Part shown: positions 17,779-27,574 of the stretch, piece after piece | Layout of the letters: every line of letters begins with the position of its first letter | How positions within the stretch are numbered: the first letter of the stretch is position 1 | Source: Acinetobacter lwoffii | Lineage (GTDB): Bacteria > Pseudomonadota > Gammaproteobacteria > Pseudomonadales > Moraxellaceae | Reading direction: 5' to 3' | Assembly: GCF_015602705.1 (NCBI RefSeq) | Contig: NZ_CP059081.1 | Span: 2,613,702-2,677,701, forward strand | Length of the DNA stretch: 64,000 nt | The notes under the pieces: generated by a model | Seen by the model: the letters and a program-made list of their open reading frames with translations, nothing else | The model's database searches: none | Told to the model about the DNA's origin: nothing | Program-made: the position numbers and the translations under genes

Positions 17779-17796
17779 TGATTTATGAAAGAGATC
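17779..17796 (-). repeat. Right terminal inverted repeat of the IS5-family element
   Basis: 18 bp pairing with 16883-16900, one mismatch, followed by the TA duplication at 17797-17798. Confidence 0.85.
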
Positions 17797-18050
17797 TATT
17801 GTCACAGAGTGGAAAACCCGTTACTTTTTAAGAGTAACCATTTAATTTTCAACATTTTAAACTTTATTAAATTTAAAAATATTTTTTGAGTGAGCTCACT
17901 CAATTATACCCTGAATTCCGTTTTGTGCTGTAACACCCTTTATTTAAAGATATTGTAAATATAGCGAAACCTGATCTGATTAGCATATATCTCAATATTT
18001 TATGAATACTAGGTAAACGACATAAGATATTCAAAACTTGGAGAGGAAAG

Positions 18051-19571
18051 ATGAGCCAAGATTTTAAAAAATGCCCTGTCACCCACCTGACCACTGAAGC
18101 TGGTGCGCCTGTGGTCGACAACCAGAACAGTATGACGGCAGGTGCGCGTGGACCTTTGCTTGCTCAGGATTTATGGCTGAATGAAAAACTGGCCAACTTT
18201 GTCCGTGAAGTGATTCCAGAGCGTCGTATGCATGCCAAAGGTTCAGGTGCTTTCGGTACCTTTACCGTGACCAATGATATTACCCAATATAGCCGCGCTA
18301 AAATTTTCTCTGAAGTCGGCAAAAAAACCGAAATGTTTGCGCGTTTCTCAACGGTGGCAGGTGAACGTGGCGCAGCCGATGCAGAACGTGATATTCGCGG
18401 TTTTGCCTTAAAATTCTATACTGAAGAAGGCAACTGGGATCTGGTCGGCAACAATACTCCGGTATTTTTCCTGCGGGATGCCCGCAAGTTCCCTGACCTG
18501 AATAAAGCAGTCAAACGTGACCCGAAAACCAACAAGCGCAGTGCCACCAATAACTGGGATTTCTGGACACTCTTGCCTGAAGCTCTGCATCAAGTGACTA
18601 TTGTTATGTCGGATCGAGGGATCCCGACTGGTTACCGTCATATGCATGGTTTTGGCAGCCATACCTTTAGTTTTATCAATTCCCAGAATGAACGCTTCTG
18701 GGTGAAATTTCATATGCGTACCCAGCAAGGTATTCAAAACCTGACCGATGCTGAAGCTGCAGATTTGATTGCTAAAGATCGTGAAAGTAGTCAGACTGAC
18801 CTATTTGATGCCATTGAGCGTGGTGAGTATCCAAAATGGAAAATGTACGTTCAGATCATGCCGGAACTGGAAGCCGAAACAGTGCCTTATCATCCATTTG
18901 ACCTGACCAAAGTCTGGCCAAAGGGCGATTATCCACTGATTGAAGTCGGTGAATTCGAACTGAACCGCAATCCGGAAAACTATTTCCAGGATGTAGAACA
19001 GGCAGCCTTTGCACCAAGTAATCTTGTACCGGGCATCAGCTACTCACCGGACCGTATGTTACAGGCACGTTTAGTGAACTATGCCGACGCAGCGCGTTAC
19101 CGTGTTGGCGTGAATCATTCACAGGTTCCAGTCAATGCTGCACGTTGTCCTGTACATTCGAACCGCCGTGATGGTCAAGGCCGCATGGATGGCAACTATG
19201 GTTCATTGCCACATTACGAGCCGAACAGTTTTAGCCAGTGGCAGGAACAACCGGAATTCAGAGAGCCTCCACTGAAAATCACCGGTGATGCCGATTTCTG
19301 GGATTTCCGTGAAGATGACAATGATTACTTCAGCCAGCCACGCGCCCTGTTCAACCTGATGAATGACCAGCAGAAACAGGCTCTGTTTAATAACACGGCC
19401 GGAGCGATGGGTGATGCGCTAGATTTCATTAAATACCGTCACATCCGCAACTGTTACGCTTGCGATCCAGCTTATGGGCAAGGCGTTGCTAAGGCCTTAG
19501 GTATGACTGTAGCAGATGCCCAAGCAGCACGTGAAAGCGATCCAGCCAAAGGTTTGCCTAGCTTTCTCTAA
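18051..19571 (+). CDS. katA: Monofunctional haem catalase (small-subunit, clade 3 type)
   Basis: Catalase of 506 residues that disproportionates hydrogen peroxide. Active-site His61 is in [12 protein letters not shown], the distal Asn about 134 in [13 protein letters not shown], and the haem-ligand Tyr344 in [12 protein letters not shown]. The short length without a C-terminal flavodoxin-like domain fits clade 3. There is no signal peptide, so it is cytoplasmic. GGAGAGG precedes the ATG. The IS5-family element ends 254 bases upstream and reads away from katA. A terminator with a UUCG loop follows. Confidence 0.95.
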   Translation: MSQDFKKCPVTHLTTEAGAPVVDNQNSMTAGARGPLLAQDLWLNEKLANFVREVIPERRMHAKGSGAFGTFTVTNDITQYSRAKIFSEVGKKTEMFARFSTVAGERGAADAERDIRGFALKFYTEEGNWDLVGNNTPVFFLRDARKFPDLNKAVKRDPKTNKRSATNNWDFWTLLPEALHQVTIVMSDRGIPTGYRHMHGFGSHTFSFINSQNERFWVKFHMRTQQGIQNLTDAEAADLIAKDRESSQTDLFDAIERGEYPKWKMYVQIMPELEAETVPYHPFDLTKVWPKGDYPLIEVGEFELNRNPENYFQDVEQAAFAPSNLVPGISYSPDRMLQARLVNYADAARYRVGVNHSQVPVNAARCPVHSNRRDGQGRMDGNYGSLPHYEPNSFSQWQEQPEFREPPLKITGDADFWDFREDDNDYFSQPRALFNLMNDQQKQALFNNTAGAMGDALDFIKYRHIRNCYACDPAYGQGVAKALGMTVADAQAARESDPAKGLPSFL

Positions 19572-19592
19572 GCCAGTTTAGACATGTATAGA

Positions 19593-19615
19593 AACCACCT
19601 TCGGGTGGTTTTTTA
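19593..19615 (+). terminator. Intrinsic terminator after katA
   Basis: AACCACC (19593-19599) pairs with GGTGGTT (19604-19610) around a TTCG tetraloop, followed by T. Confidence 0.9.
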
Positions 19616-19666
19616 TTGCAGCATCAAGCACTATAGAAACAAGCTGGCACAAAAAGAAATACAACA

Positions 19667-20089
19667 ATGCATCCAAATATTGAAGACATCATTCAACAAT
19701 ACGACATCGTTTTATTTGATGCTGTTTGCGTGATCTGTAATGGCTGGGCACGGTTTTTGATTCAATACGATAAAAAGATTCAGTTTAAACTGGTCTCCGC
19801 CCAATCGCCTTTAGGTACAGCACTGCTCGAACATTATCAGATGTCTACTGAACATTACACCACCATGCTCGTCATTCAAGATGGCACACTCTATACGGAA
19901 TCGACTGCCTTGCTGAAGGTGCTGCAGCATCTCGGTTTTCCCTTTAATTTAATGAGCGCAGGTTATTTGGTTCCACATTTTATCCGAGATTTTCTGTATC
20001 GTGTGGTCGCTTTAAATCGTTACAAGCTATTTGGTAAAACCAAGTATTGCCTGATTCCATCCAGCGAAAATAAACGCCATTTTCTGTAA
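19667..20089 (+). CDS. DCC-family thiol-disulfide oxidoreductase (DUF393)
   Basis: Protein of 140 residues with the defining N-terminal DxxCxxC motif (FDAVCVICNGWARF) and the downstream S/A-TALLxxLxxLG segment (ESTALLKVLQHLGFPFN) of the DCC family. These are thioredoxin-like proteins thought to act in disulfide chemistry; the substrate is unknown. The DoxX-like gene begins 10 bases after its stop, so the two are probably co-transcribed. Confidence 0.85.
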   Translation: MHPNIEDIIQQYDIVLFDAVCVICNGWARFLIQYDKKIQFKLVSAQSPLGTALLEHYQMSTEHYTTMLVIQDGTLYTESTALLKVLQHLGFPFNLMSAGYLVPHFIRDFLYRVVALNRYKLFGKTKYCLIPSSENKRHFL

Positions 20090-20099
20090 GAAGCTGTTC

Positions 20100-20510
20100 G
20101 TGAATCCTAAACCTGTATTCCTACAACCACTGCGTACTATCCAGCTGACTTTGGTCATACTATGGCTCTATCAGGGACTCATTCCAAAAATTCTGTTCCA
20201 ATCACCCGCTGAAATCACAATCTGGCAAAATATGGGTTTTGAGCTGGGACTGGCCAAAGTCTTGGTTGGACTTTCCGGAGGATGTGAAATGCTATTTGGC
20301 TTATGCTTTCTGAAATGGAACCGGTCCATACTCTTGCATAGGTTGAATATTATCGGACTTGCTGGATTACTACTGCTGATTGCATTCACAGCCCCGTTGC
20401 AACTTACTGCGGCATTCAATCCTGTGGTAATGAATACCGCCATGCTGATGCTTTCTGTAGTGGCCATTCAACTCATCCAAGAGGAACAACAGGAAGTACT
20501 TAAACAATAA
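20100..20510 (+). CDS. DoxX-like membrane protein
   Basis: Integral membrane protein of 136 residues with four predicted helices (about 13-30, 50-75, 85-105, 110-130), consistent with the DoxX-like family. It uses a GTG start at 20100, the only start that keeps the first helix intact. DCC-DoxX-like pairs are a common arrangement. Its last 11 bases overlap the end of the converging hydrolase gene. Confidence 0.75.
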   Translation: MNPKPVFLQPLRTIQLTLVILWLYQGLIPKILFQSPAEITIWQNMGFELGLAKVLVGLSGGCEMLFGLCFLKWNRSILLHRLNIIGLAGLLLLIAFTAPLQLTAAFNPVVMNTAMLMLSVVAIQLIQEEQQEVLKQ

Positions 20511-21561
20511 TCCGTTTGCCTTCCCGTATGCAGTAAAACGGATTAATCAATTTGGAAGAATGCTTGATGATCTCATGCAACTCATGTTCCGGTGCATCCC
20601 GGTCTTCATCTGTGAGCTGAAAAGTACGGTAATGAATCGCCAGTGAACATTTGGCCTGCAAGTCATGATGGGCATGAAAGGCATCTTCCGGATTCATATG
20701 GATCGCGCGCATCAGTTCACGCGGTTCATACGCTCCTATCGGGAGTAAGGCAATTCGCGGTGCACCCAGACGTTTACGAATTTCTTTAAAATGTGAGGCG
20801 TAGCCACTATCTCCGGCAAAGAAACAATGTTCCTTGCCATGTAATAAAGAAAAGCCTCCCCAGAGTGCGCAGTTCTGATCGCGCATACCGCGCCCTGATG
20901 CATGTTGAGCCGGCGTATAGACAATCCGGATCTCTTCAAAAAAGGCATTTTCCCACCAGTCCATTTCATGCACAGTATAATGTTCTGGCAAATACCAGGC
21001 ATTACCCAGACCAGTATAAATCGGCATCTCAAAAGTGTTGTGCAGCCATTCCAGACTGGCCAGATCCATATGATCATAATGATTATGGCTGAGCAGTACC
21101 GCATCAATCTGGGGTAACTCATCCAGGGCAATGCCAGCCGGAATGACCCGCTGCGGCCCTGTGGAAGCCGAAGGACTGGCATATTCCGCCCAGACCGGGT
21201 CAGTCAGGAAATTATAGGGGCCGATCTGAATTAATGTGGTGGCGTGACCAATAAACCAGACTTGCCAGTCATCCAGAGCTGCATCTGGACGCTGCTGTGG
21301 CAATGCGCGCGGACGAGAAAAAAACTCGGCACGTTCCTCGTCAAGATTAACATTCCAGGTCTTGGATTTTCGGGTAATGAGCCATTTGTATAAATCAAAG
21401 CGACCGCGCGATAGAGAAGCATGCTCAAGATTACGAAACTGTTTTCCGTCGAAATGATCTGAATGCAGATACTCAAACACTGGCTTAGACCAGAGATGTT
21501 TCCAACTGGATTCCGTGATTAACTGGAATTTTTTAGTTTTGAGAAGATCTTGCATAAACAT
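20500..21561 (-). CDS. Metallo-beta-lactamase-fold hydrolase, UlaG/NAPE-PLD-like
   Basis: Protein of 353 residues. The zinc motif HxHxDH is visible as SHNHYDHMD, and later metal-binding histidines/aspartates lie in QHASGRG, FAGDSGY and IHMNPEDA. The pattern with WxGHAT(T)LIQIG in front fits the UlaG/NAPE-hydrolysing phospholipase D-like branch. Substrate unknown, possibly a phospholipid or lactone. No signal peptide is visible. The start at 21561 is followed by a second ATG at 21555. Confidence 0.8.
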   Translation of the reverse strand: MFMQDLLKTKKFQLITESSWKHLWSKPVFEYLHSDHFDGKQFRNLEHASLSRGRFDLYKWLITRKSKTWNVNLDEERAEFFSRPRALPQQRPDAALDDWQVWFIGHATTLIQIGPYNFLTDPVWAEYASPSASTGPQRVIPAGIALDELPQIDAVLLSHNHYDHMDLASLEWLHNTFEMPIYTGLGNAWYLPEHYTVHEMDWWENAFFEEIRIVYTPAQHASGRGMRDQNCALWGGFSLLHGKEHCFFAGDSGYASHFKEIRKRLGAPRIALLPIGAYEPRELMRAIHMNPEDAFHAHHDLQAKCSLAIHYRTFQLTDEDRDAPEHELHEIIKHSSKLINPFYCIREGKRIIV

Positions 21562-21961
21562 CCACTATTTATTATTCGCTATATGCAAGACAACAACCTC
21601 TTGAAATGGTCAAGCGGTGCATCTTTTAATGAGCATACAAACTAAAAACAGGCACACTACAACATAGTATGAAATCCGTCACAGAAAATCATGTATGTTT
21701 TTGTTATTTTTAGCAAAAAAATGGCATTTCATCGACCTTATGGCTGGCTGAAGCCTTGGATTATCTAGAAAAATATCGCTCGCGCCCTTCTGTCTAAAAA
21801 TACAAAATGATACTCAATATTTATAAGCCCATGCTGACAAAAGCATGTCTGCCCATTGATGATTTTATGATGAAATTCGCCATACCTCAGTATCATCACA
21901 TCAATTGTGCGAGAAAGGCAAGTTGAGATCAAAATACCAACCTCAAGCGTTTTTTAGATCT
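21562..21961. other. 400-base spacer without a supported gene
   Basis: AT-rich sequence between two minus-strand genes. A short plus-strand frame around 21829-21927 has no ribosome binding site and no recognisable product. The stretch could be decayed coding sequence, but I cannot identify a parent. Confidence 0.4.
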
Positions 21962-22897
21962 TTATACACGACCTTGAGTTCGTTCCAGCCATACGGCCTT
22001 GGTTTGGGGTTTCACAAATAAAGCAATAATTTCCGGGTGCAGCTGTTTAATCTGCGCTTCGATCCGGTTGACACAGGCTTCAATTTCATCAGAAGTTAAA
22101 TCATCTTTAAATTCCAGACTCAATGATGCAATGACTTGCTGAGCACCCATCTGCTCAGTCAATACCCCATTAGCACTAAAAACTGCCGCATCCTGTTGAG
22201 CAATGTTCAATACATCTTCACGCAGTTTTGGATCTGCCGTTTCACCCAGTAACAAACCTTTGGTTTCACGTGCCAGAAACCAGGCAGAAACCGCCAGAAC
22301 AATACCAATTAAAATCGATGCGGCACCGTCCAATTCAGGAATATTCAGTTGATGCGCCAGAAAGATACCGACCAGAGCAATCACCAAGCCGACCAGGGCG
22401 GCAGTATCTTCAAATAACACGGTAAAGGTCGTTGGATCTTTACTGTGTCGAAAGGCTTCAAAATATCCCAGATTTCCCTTTTGTTTACGAAAGGTTTTTA
22501 AAGCCACTGACCATGAAAATCCTTCAAAAAGAATCGCCAGACCCAGCACAATATAATTGATCAATGGATCCTGCATGACTTCAGGCTGAAGAATATGCTG
22601 TATCCCTTGATAGATGGACACAATCGCACCCAGGGCAAAAACCATCAGTGCCACAATAAAAGCCCAAAAATACAGTTCACGCCCATAACCAAAAGGATGT
22701 TTGGCATTTGCAGGTTTTTCTGATTTTTTCATGCCATACAACAGTAAAATTTCATTCAAGGTATCCACTACGGAATGAATTGCTTCACTGAACATGGCAG
22801 AACTATTGGTTATATAGGACGCAACAAATTTCACCAGCGCAATCGCCAGATTACCAAACAGGGCTGCATAGACTACGATTTTATTGGATTCAGACAT
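21962..22897 (-). CDS. Cation diffusion facilitator family transporter
   Basis: CDF antiporter of 311 residues that exports divalent metal ions from the cytoplasm. Six helices lie in the first 210 residues. Metal-site residues fall in helix 2 (SEAIHSVVDTLNEILL) and helix 5 (PELDGAASILIG), and GYGRELYFWAF and LFEDTAALVGL are typical. A cytoplasmic ferredoxin-like domain occupies the C-terminus. The pattern looks closer to the SLC30A9/ZNT9-like branch than to FieF. Substrate (Zn, Mn, Fe or Co) is not decidable here. Confidence 0.85.
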   Translation of the reverse strand: MSESNKIVVYAALFGNLAIALVKFVASYITNSSAMFSEAIHSVVDTLNEILLLYGMKKSEKPANAKHPFGYGRELYFWAFIVALMVFALGAIVSIYQGIQHILQPEVMQDPLINYIVLGLAILFEGFSWSVALKTFRKQKGNLGYFEAFRHSKDPTTFTVLFEDTAALVGLVIALVGIFLAHQLNIPELDGAASILIGIVLAVSAWFLARETKGLLLGETADPKLREDVLNIAQQDAAVFSANGVLTEQMGAQQVIASLSLEFKDDLTSDEIEACVNRIEAQIKQLHPEIIALFVKPQTKAVWLERTQGRV

Positions 22898-23045
22898 CCT
22901 GACACTGTCCTAAATAAGCTTGTGCAAGCTTGAATGATTTATGTATCAAAATCTTAATCATTTATTTTTGAAAGTTGTTTTACAAATTGTTGCTTAGTCG
23001 TGATCTCTCACGTTGTTGAATCACTTTACTCTCCACTAAAATAAT

Positions 23046-23069
23046 AAAAGGGCTTTCGCCCTTTTGGTT
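23046..23069 (-). terminator. Terminator after the EamA-family gene
   Basis: AAAAGGGC (23046-23053) pairs with GCCCTTTT (23058-23065) around TTTC; T-rich flanks occur on both sides. Confidence 0.8.
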
Positions 23070-23078
23070 TTTACAGTT

Positions 23079-23984
23079 TTAATGCTTGGAAAAATACTGC
23101 TCGCGCCACTCTTTCCAGAAATACATGATGATCCCGAACATCACCACAGCAATTCCCGCAAAAGCATGACTGCTGATAATTTCATGATTTAAGGTTGCTC
23201 CCAATACCAGAGCGATCACCGGCGTCATCACATTACTCAATGAAACGGTCGAAGCATTTAGACGGCGAATCAGCCAGAAATAACACAGCATTGCCACAAT
23301 CGAGGACATGATCATGGTAAATACGAAACCGATCATTGCCTGTGTGCTAGGCAACTGAGTCGGCATATGTTGCCAGATAAAGGGTACTAAAATGAGTGAA
23401 CCAGCTGCGGAGATCAGCAATGACCCCGTCGCTTGCGACATCGGACTCAAGGGGGCACTGATCTGTTTAACCCAGAAGATCGAGCTGATATAAGACACCA
23501 TACTGATCAGCATCAGCACTACACCCCAAGGATTGATCTTGCTGTCTGCCGAGTCGGCAAAAACAAAACAAAAACCGGCGACGGCCACTGCCATGCCGAG
23601 CCATTGCAGCCAGATCAGTTTATGGGTTTTTAAAATCATATGCCCGATTAAACCGGCGATCAGCGGTGAAAAACCAAAAATCAGTGCCATCAATCCTGAG
23701 GTCAGATAATTGGCCGCCAGATAAATAAACAGCTGCGCGCCGATTAAATTCAAACTGCCTGCCAGATAACTTTTCATTGAAGTGCGGTCAAAAGGCAGCG
23801 GGTCGCGCATGATTTTCAACAGGAACAACGCAATAATCGAGGCACCAAAATAGCGAATGATCAGCACCCACATCGGGTGAATCTCGGCCACGCTCCAGAC
23901 AATCGCCAGTGGCGTTGCCGCCCAGATCAGCACCAATAAAGCGTAAATACTTGCCGTGACCGGCAATGAAGATGAAGAACTCAT
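23079..23984 (-). CDS. EamA/DMT-family transporter
   Basis: Ten-helix drug/metabolite transporter of 301 residues made of two EamA repeats, with conserved motifs near the start (WAATPLAIVWSVAEIHPMW) and at the end of repeat 2 (NASTVSLSNVMTPVIALVLGA). The ATG at 23984 has AGGAG 6-7 bases upstream; an in-frame ATG at 24029 lacks one. Substrate unknown. It directly follows the hca operon terminator on the same strand and is probably a separate unit. Confidence 0.85.
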   Translation of the reverse strand: MSSSSSLPVTASIYALLVLIWAATPLAIVWSVAEIHPMWVLIIRYFGASIIALFLLKIMRDPLPFDRTSMKSYLAGSLNLIGAQLFIYLAANYLTSGLMALIFGFSPLIAGLIGHMILKTHKLIWLQWLGMAVAVAGFCFVFADSADSKINPWGVVLMLISMVSYISSIFWVKQISAPLSPMSQATGSLLISAAGSLILVPFIWQHMPTQLPSTQAMIGFVFTMIMSSIVAMLCYFWLIRRLNASTVSLSNVMTPVIALVLGATLNHEIISSHAFAGIAVVMFGIIMYFWKEWREQYFSKH

Positions 23985-24104
23985 AAGTCTCCTAAACGAG
24001 GCCAAGAAGTTCTGGATCAGCAACTTCAAAAATAGCGTATAGCGAATTCATGCTGAGATGAAGTTTTAATTTTTGATAAATTCATCAAGTTTCGTGCATA
24101 AAAA

Positions 24105-24131
24105 ACAGACCTATGCAAAACATAGGTCTGT
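24105..24131 (-). terminator. Terminator of the hca operon
   Basis: Minus strand: ACAGACCTATG pairs with CATAGGTCTGT (24121-24131 with 24105-24115) around a 5-base loop and is followed by a T-run. It lies about 20 bases after the hcaD stop. Confidence 0.9.
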
Positions 24132-24152
24132 CCCAAGATATCTCAATACGAC

Positions 24153-25385
24153 TTAAGCAATTTTGCGTAAGTCTTGCGCGATATCTAAATGTTTTTCAAC
24201 ATCAAACGCCGTATTTTTGCTGATCATTTTTTTCAAATGACGCATTTCTTTGGCTGCATTCACGGTAATCCCGCCAACGATCTGACCATCAGTCACACCG
24301 TACATCACGAATGAATTGTCTGCACCTTTGGCTGCATCCATTTCACCACGGATATGCCATTCAGCTGCGGCCATATCGCCGACAAACTGGAAGTTGATAT
24401 TCAGCTGATCCGTCCAGAACCAGGCCGGATTGGCTTTCGGATGTTCCACACCCATCACGTGACGCGCGAAGATGCCTGCCTGAAGGTTGGCATTTTCCCA
24501 GGTTTCCACACGGCGGTGATTGCCACAGTCACGTAACTGGGTCGCAACATCGCCCGCTGCATAAATATCAGCATTCGAGGTTTGGCAGTGTTCATTCACT
24601 TTGATCGCAACATCAACATCCAGACCTACATCTAGCGCAAGCTGTGCATTTGGCACGATTCCGATTCCGTAAACTACAGCATCAGCACGCAGTTCTTCAC
24701 CGCCTTCCAGCGTTACCACGACTTCTTCACCATCTAAACGGCAATCTGTAATCTTGGTTTCAAGACGCACATCGACCTGGTTTTGACGATGCTGCTCAAG
24801 CAGGAATTCGCTCAGGATACGTGGTGAACAACGGCCCATGACCATAGGACCCATTTCAATCACAGTCACCTGGCAGTCTTTGTAACGTGCCGATGATGCC
24901 AGCTCAAGACCGATCACACCACCACCGATCAGAATCAAACGACGGCCCGGTTGCAGCACAGGAACCAGCGCTTGAGAATCTTCAAGGTTACGCAGGGTAT
25001 AAACGTGTTTGCCCAAAGCATCGAAGTTCGGTAAACGGCGCGCTGCACCACCGGTTGCAAGAAGCAACTTGTCATAAGCAACAAGGTCACCATTTTGAAG
25101 CTCAACCGTTTTCGCCTCGGCATTGATTTTCACCACGCCATTGCCACGAATGGTTTCCACACCCAAATCTGCCAGTTTTTGTTCTGACAGAATTTCGATT
25201 TTGGTTTCCTCTGGCTTTAAGATCACGTCTTTAGACAAAGGCGGACGCTCATAAGGCAGATGTGTTTCATCACCCACCAAAATGATTTTGCCTTCGTATT
25301 TGTTGGCACGGAGTTCTAAAATGGCGCTAGCACCAGCTTGACCAGCACCGACGATAACGATGGTTTCGATAGCATTTTGGCTCAT
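24153..25385 (-). CDS. hcaD: 3-phenylpropionate/cinnamate dioxygenase ferredoxin reductase
   Basis: Flavoprotein of 410 residues that passes electrons from NADH to the HcaC ferredoxin. FAD motif VGAGQAGASAILEL at the N-terminus, NAD motif LIGGGVIGLELAS near 150-170, and the second FAD motif DIYAAGDVATQ near 280. The ATG at 25385 has AAGGA upstream and starts 11 bases after the mhpB stop; the longer frame to 25439 overlaps mhpB and is not supported. Last gene of the operon. Confidence 0.92.
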   Translation of the reverse strand: MSQNAIETIVIVGAGQAGASAILELRANKYEGKIILVGDETHLPYERPPLSKDVILKPEETKIEILSEQKLADLGVETIRGNGVVKINAEAKTVELQNGDLVAYDKLLLATGGAARRLPNFDALGKHVYTLRNLEDSQALVPVLQPGRRLILIGGGVIGLELASSARYKDCQVTVIEMGPMVMGRCSPRILSEFLLEQHRQNQVDVRLETKITDCRLDGEEVVVTLEGGEELRADAVVYGIGIVPNAQLALDVGLDVDVAIKVNEHCQTSNADIYAAGDVATQLRDCGNHRRVETWENANLQAGIFARHVMGVEHPKANPAWFWTDQLNINFQFVGDMAAAEWHIRGEMDAAKGADNSFVMYGVTDGQIVGGITVNAAKEMRHLKKMISKNTAFDVEKHLDIAQDLRKIA

Positions 25386-25396
25386 GGGTTTAATCC

Positions 25397-26359
25397 TTAT
25401 TTCAATTCTGCAGATACGATGCCGAAGCCCGCAATCCACTCACTAATATCTTCGTAGCAGTGAGTTGTCATTTCATACTCACCGACTTCATGTAATGCAG
25501 CAAAAGCAGCCATCCAGGAACGGACTTCCTGACCACCACGGCCACCCTCGACACGAATTTCAGCTTCCGTCATCGCTTCAATTGCAGCAAAGTCAGCTTT
25601 CTTGAAGGTTTCAAGCAATGCACAATCCCACTCAGGGTTCAACGGCACTGCAACAGATTTATCACCGGCAGCCAGTTTTTGACCTACTGCAATAATTTTT
25701 GCCTGACGGTTCTGGCGAGACTCTTCAGACGGGTTACGACCTGCAATCAGGAATTCTTCCACTTCAGGAGGAACCGAACCCATTTGCGGCGTTGGTGGAT
25801 CGTGTGACAGACCACCTGTACCCAGTACCAGTACACGTTCATTTTCCAGGTTCAATGACTTGATGAACTGACCTACTGCACGGCCCAAAGCCACTGTACG
25901 TTTAGTGGTTGGCATTGGTGTAGCCGCACCATTGATGAAAACCGGAATGGTTGGATAACGGTCGAGCTGACCGCCACACAGGAAATGCAATGGCTGAGTC
26001 ACGCCATGATCGGCTTGCATACGATATGAGTACGCAACATCCACACCTTCATCCAACACACGACGCACTAGATTAAGGGCTGTTTCTTCAGGCACATTAA
26101 TGTGGTCATTGTCTTTACCGTAATCCCAGTCCCCTGCTGCTTTGGCACGAATACCCACGCAGAAGCTTGGCATCAGGTCATAGAAGAAGCCATTAAAATG
26201 GTCTGGACCAAAAGTAATGATTAACGTTGGATTATAGTCTTCAACTTCTTTGGCAAGTTTGGCAAAAGCTTCACGAACGGCTTGTTCTTTATGCTTTTCT
26301 TGCGGTGAAGCAAATTCCATTAATGGGCTGTGCGACGCACAAATAAGTTTAACGGCCAT
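25397..26359 (-). CDS. mhpB: 2,3-dihydroxyphenylpropionate 1,2-dioxygenase (class III extradiol)
   Basis: LigB-type ring-cleavage enzyme of 320 residues, opening 2,3-dihydroxyphenylpropionate or 2,3-dihydroxycinnamate next to the hydroxyls. His118 (MQADHGVTQPL) and His186 (GTGGLSHDPP) correspond to the catalytic histidines known in E. coli MhpB; FGPDHFNGFFYDLMP and WIAGFG are also conserved. Unlike E. coli, where mhpB sits with the other mhp genes, here it is inserted between hcaB and hcaD in the dioxygenase operon. Confidence 0.94.
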   Translation of the reverse strand: MAVKLICASHSPLMEFASPQEKHKEQAVREAFAKLAKEVEDYNPTLIITFGPDHFNGFFYDLMPSFCVGIRAKAAGDWDYGKDNDHINVPEETALNLVRRVLDEGVDVAYSYRMQADHGVTQPLHFLCGGQLDRYPTIPVFINGAATPMPTTKRTVALGRAVGQFIKSLNLENERVLVLGTGGLSHDPPTPQMGSVPPEVEEFLIAGRNPSEESRQNRQAKIIAVGQKLAAGDKSVAVPLNPEWDCALLETFKKADFAAIEAMTEAEIRVEGGRGGQEVRSWMAAFAALHEVGEYEMTTHCYEDISEWIAGFGIVSAELK

Positions 26360-26429
26360 GAGAGACTCCAGAACGGAAGGTAGCCCAGAACAGGCTACCG
26401 AGTAAGTCCATTACATTTCAGACTGAATT

Positions 26430-27245
26430 TTATTCGTCAAAGAAACCTGCACGTGGTTGACGTAAACCACGAATACCCAGACCACATTCAGCGTTAATTA
26501 ACACACCGGTCAAAGGACGGTTGTTTTGACGAGATGCCAAGAGCACGTATGAACCCGTCATGTCTTCCGGTTCAGGCAAGAAGTTCAGTGGCATACCACG
26601 TGCAATTTTCTCAGGATCACGGGCATCCAGCAGACCCAGGTTTTCCTGACCCAATGATGCCGCACCTTTAATATTCACATTCATACCTGACGGTGCAACA
26701 GCGTTCACTCGTACTTTAGGCGCAAGTTCGTAAGCCAGTTCTTTCATAATCCCGACACCCGCATGCTTAGATGCAGTATATACAGGGCCTCCGCCAGCGG
26801 AGTACAGTGCCGAATTAGACAAAGTAAATATGATAGAACCTTCAGAAGCGATCAATGCATCTAGTGCAGCCTTCGCACCGAGAATCAGAGATTTGGTATT
26901 AATGCCCATAATCTCGTCAAAGGCTTTTTCCAGTTGCTCACCCGATGTATTGACGATATCTGCATAATGATCCCAGATACCGGCATTGCCAACGAAACAG
27001 TCAAGCTTGCCGAAGCGTTCAACTGTTGCGTTTACAGCACGGACATTGTCTTCATAGCTGGCCACATCACCTGCGATCGCAAGCACGCGGTCACCGAAAT
27101 GTTCTTTCAAAGCGTCAACTTTTGACTGTGAACGTTGAAGAACCGCAACTTGTGCACCTTCTTCCAGGAAACGTTCAACCAGTGCCCAGCCTAAGCCTGA
27201 ACCACCACCAGTGATGAGTGCAACTTCGCCCTGTAGCCAACCCAT
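26430..27245 (-). CDS. hcaB: cis-dihydrodiol dehydrogenase (SDR)
   Basis: Short-chain dehydrogenase of 271 residues that rearomatises the cis-dihydrodiol made by HcaEFCD to the catechol with NAD+. Cofactor motif TGGGSGLG near residue 13, NAG at about 87-89, catalytic Ser in SNSALYS and Y-x3-K in YTASKHAG. The C-terminus GLGIRGLRQPRAG resembles aromatic-diol dehydrogenases (BphB/HcaB). Two bases separate it from hcaC. Confidence 0.93.
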   Translation of the reverse strand: MGWLQGEVALITGGGSGLGWALVERFLEEGAQVAVLQRSQSKVDALKEHFGDRVLAIAGDVASYEDNVRAVNATVERFGKLDCFVGNAGIWDHYADIVNTSGEQLEKAFDEIMGINTKSLILGAKAALDALIASEGSIIFTLSNSALYSAGGGPVYTASKHAGVGIMKELAYELAPKVRVNAVAPSGMNVNIKGAASLGQENLGLLDARDPEKIARGMPLNFLPEPEDMTGSYVLLASRQNNRPLTGVLINAECGLGIRGLRQPRAGFFDE

Positions 27246-27247
27246 GC

Positions 27248-27574
27248 TTACTCTCCTGCCATCTCTACAAACAATTGGCCATCTTCAACAATCACTGGGA
27301 ATGTTTTGATTGGATCAGTTGCAGGTAGACACAATGCTTCACCTGTTTTTAAACAGAAACGTGCTGAATGCAATGGACATTCCACAGTACCGTCATCTTC
27401 AAGGTAACCTTCAGACATTGACGCATTACCATGACTGCATTTATCGTTCATAGCGAAGAATTCACCGCCATTGTTAAATACAGCAAGCGCTTCGATACCG
27501 TTTACGCCGCAATCCACTTTTAACGCTTCGCCTTCGTCTAATTCGTCAACTTGGCAAACAAAAATCTTATTCAT
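27248..27574 (-). CDS. hcaC: Dioxygenase Rieske ferredoxin
   Basis: Ferredoxin of 108 residues with a single Rieske [2Fe-2S] site: CSHGNAS and CPLHSARF give the CxH...CxxH ligands. It carries electrons from HcaD to the HcaEF oxygenase. Its start overlaps the hcaF stop by one base, indicating translational coupling. Confidence 0.94.
   Translation of the reverse strand: MNKIFVCQVDELDEGEALKVDCGVNGIEALAVFNNGGEFFAMNDKCSHGNASMSEGYLEDDGTVECPLHSARFCLKTGEALCLPATDPIKTFPVIVEDGQLFVEMAGE

Larger units (their letters stand above)
16883..17796 (-). mobile_element. Complete IS5-family element (IS427-like), about 914 bp
   Basis: Terminal inverted repeats read GATGTCTTTCATAAATCA at the left (16883-16900) and, in reverse complement, GATCTCTTTCATAAATCA at the right (17779-17796), 17 of 18 identical. 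TA flanks both ends (16881-16882 and 17797-17798), the target duplication expected for this group. Two overlapping transposase frames lie inside on the minus strand. The stop of the second frame lies in the left repeat. Confidence 0.88.
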
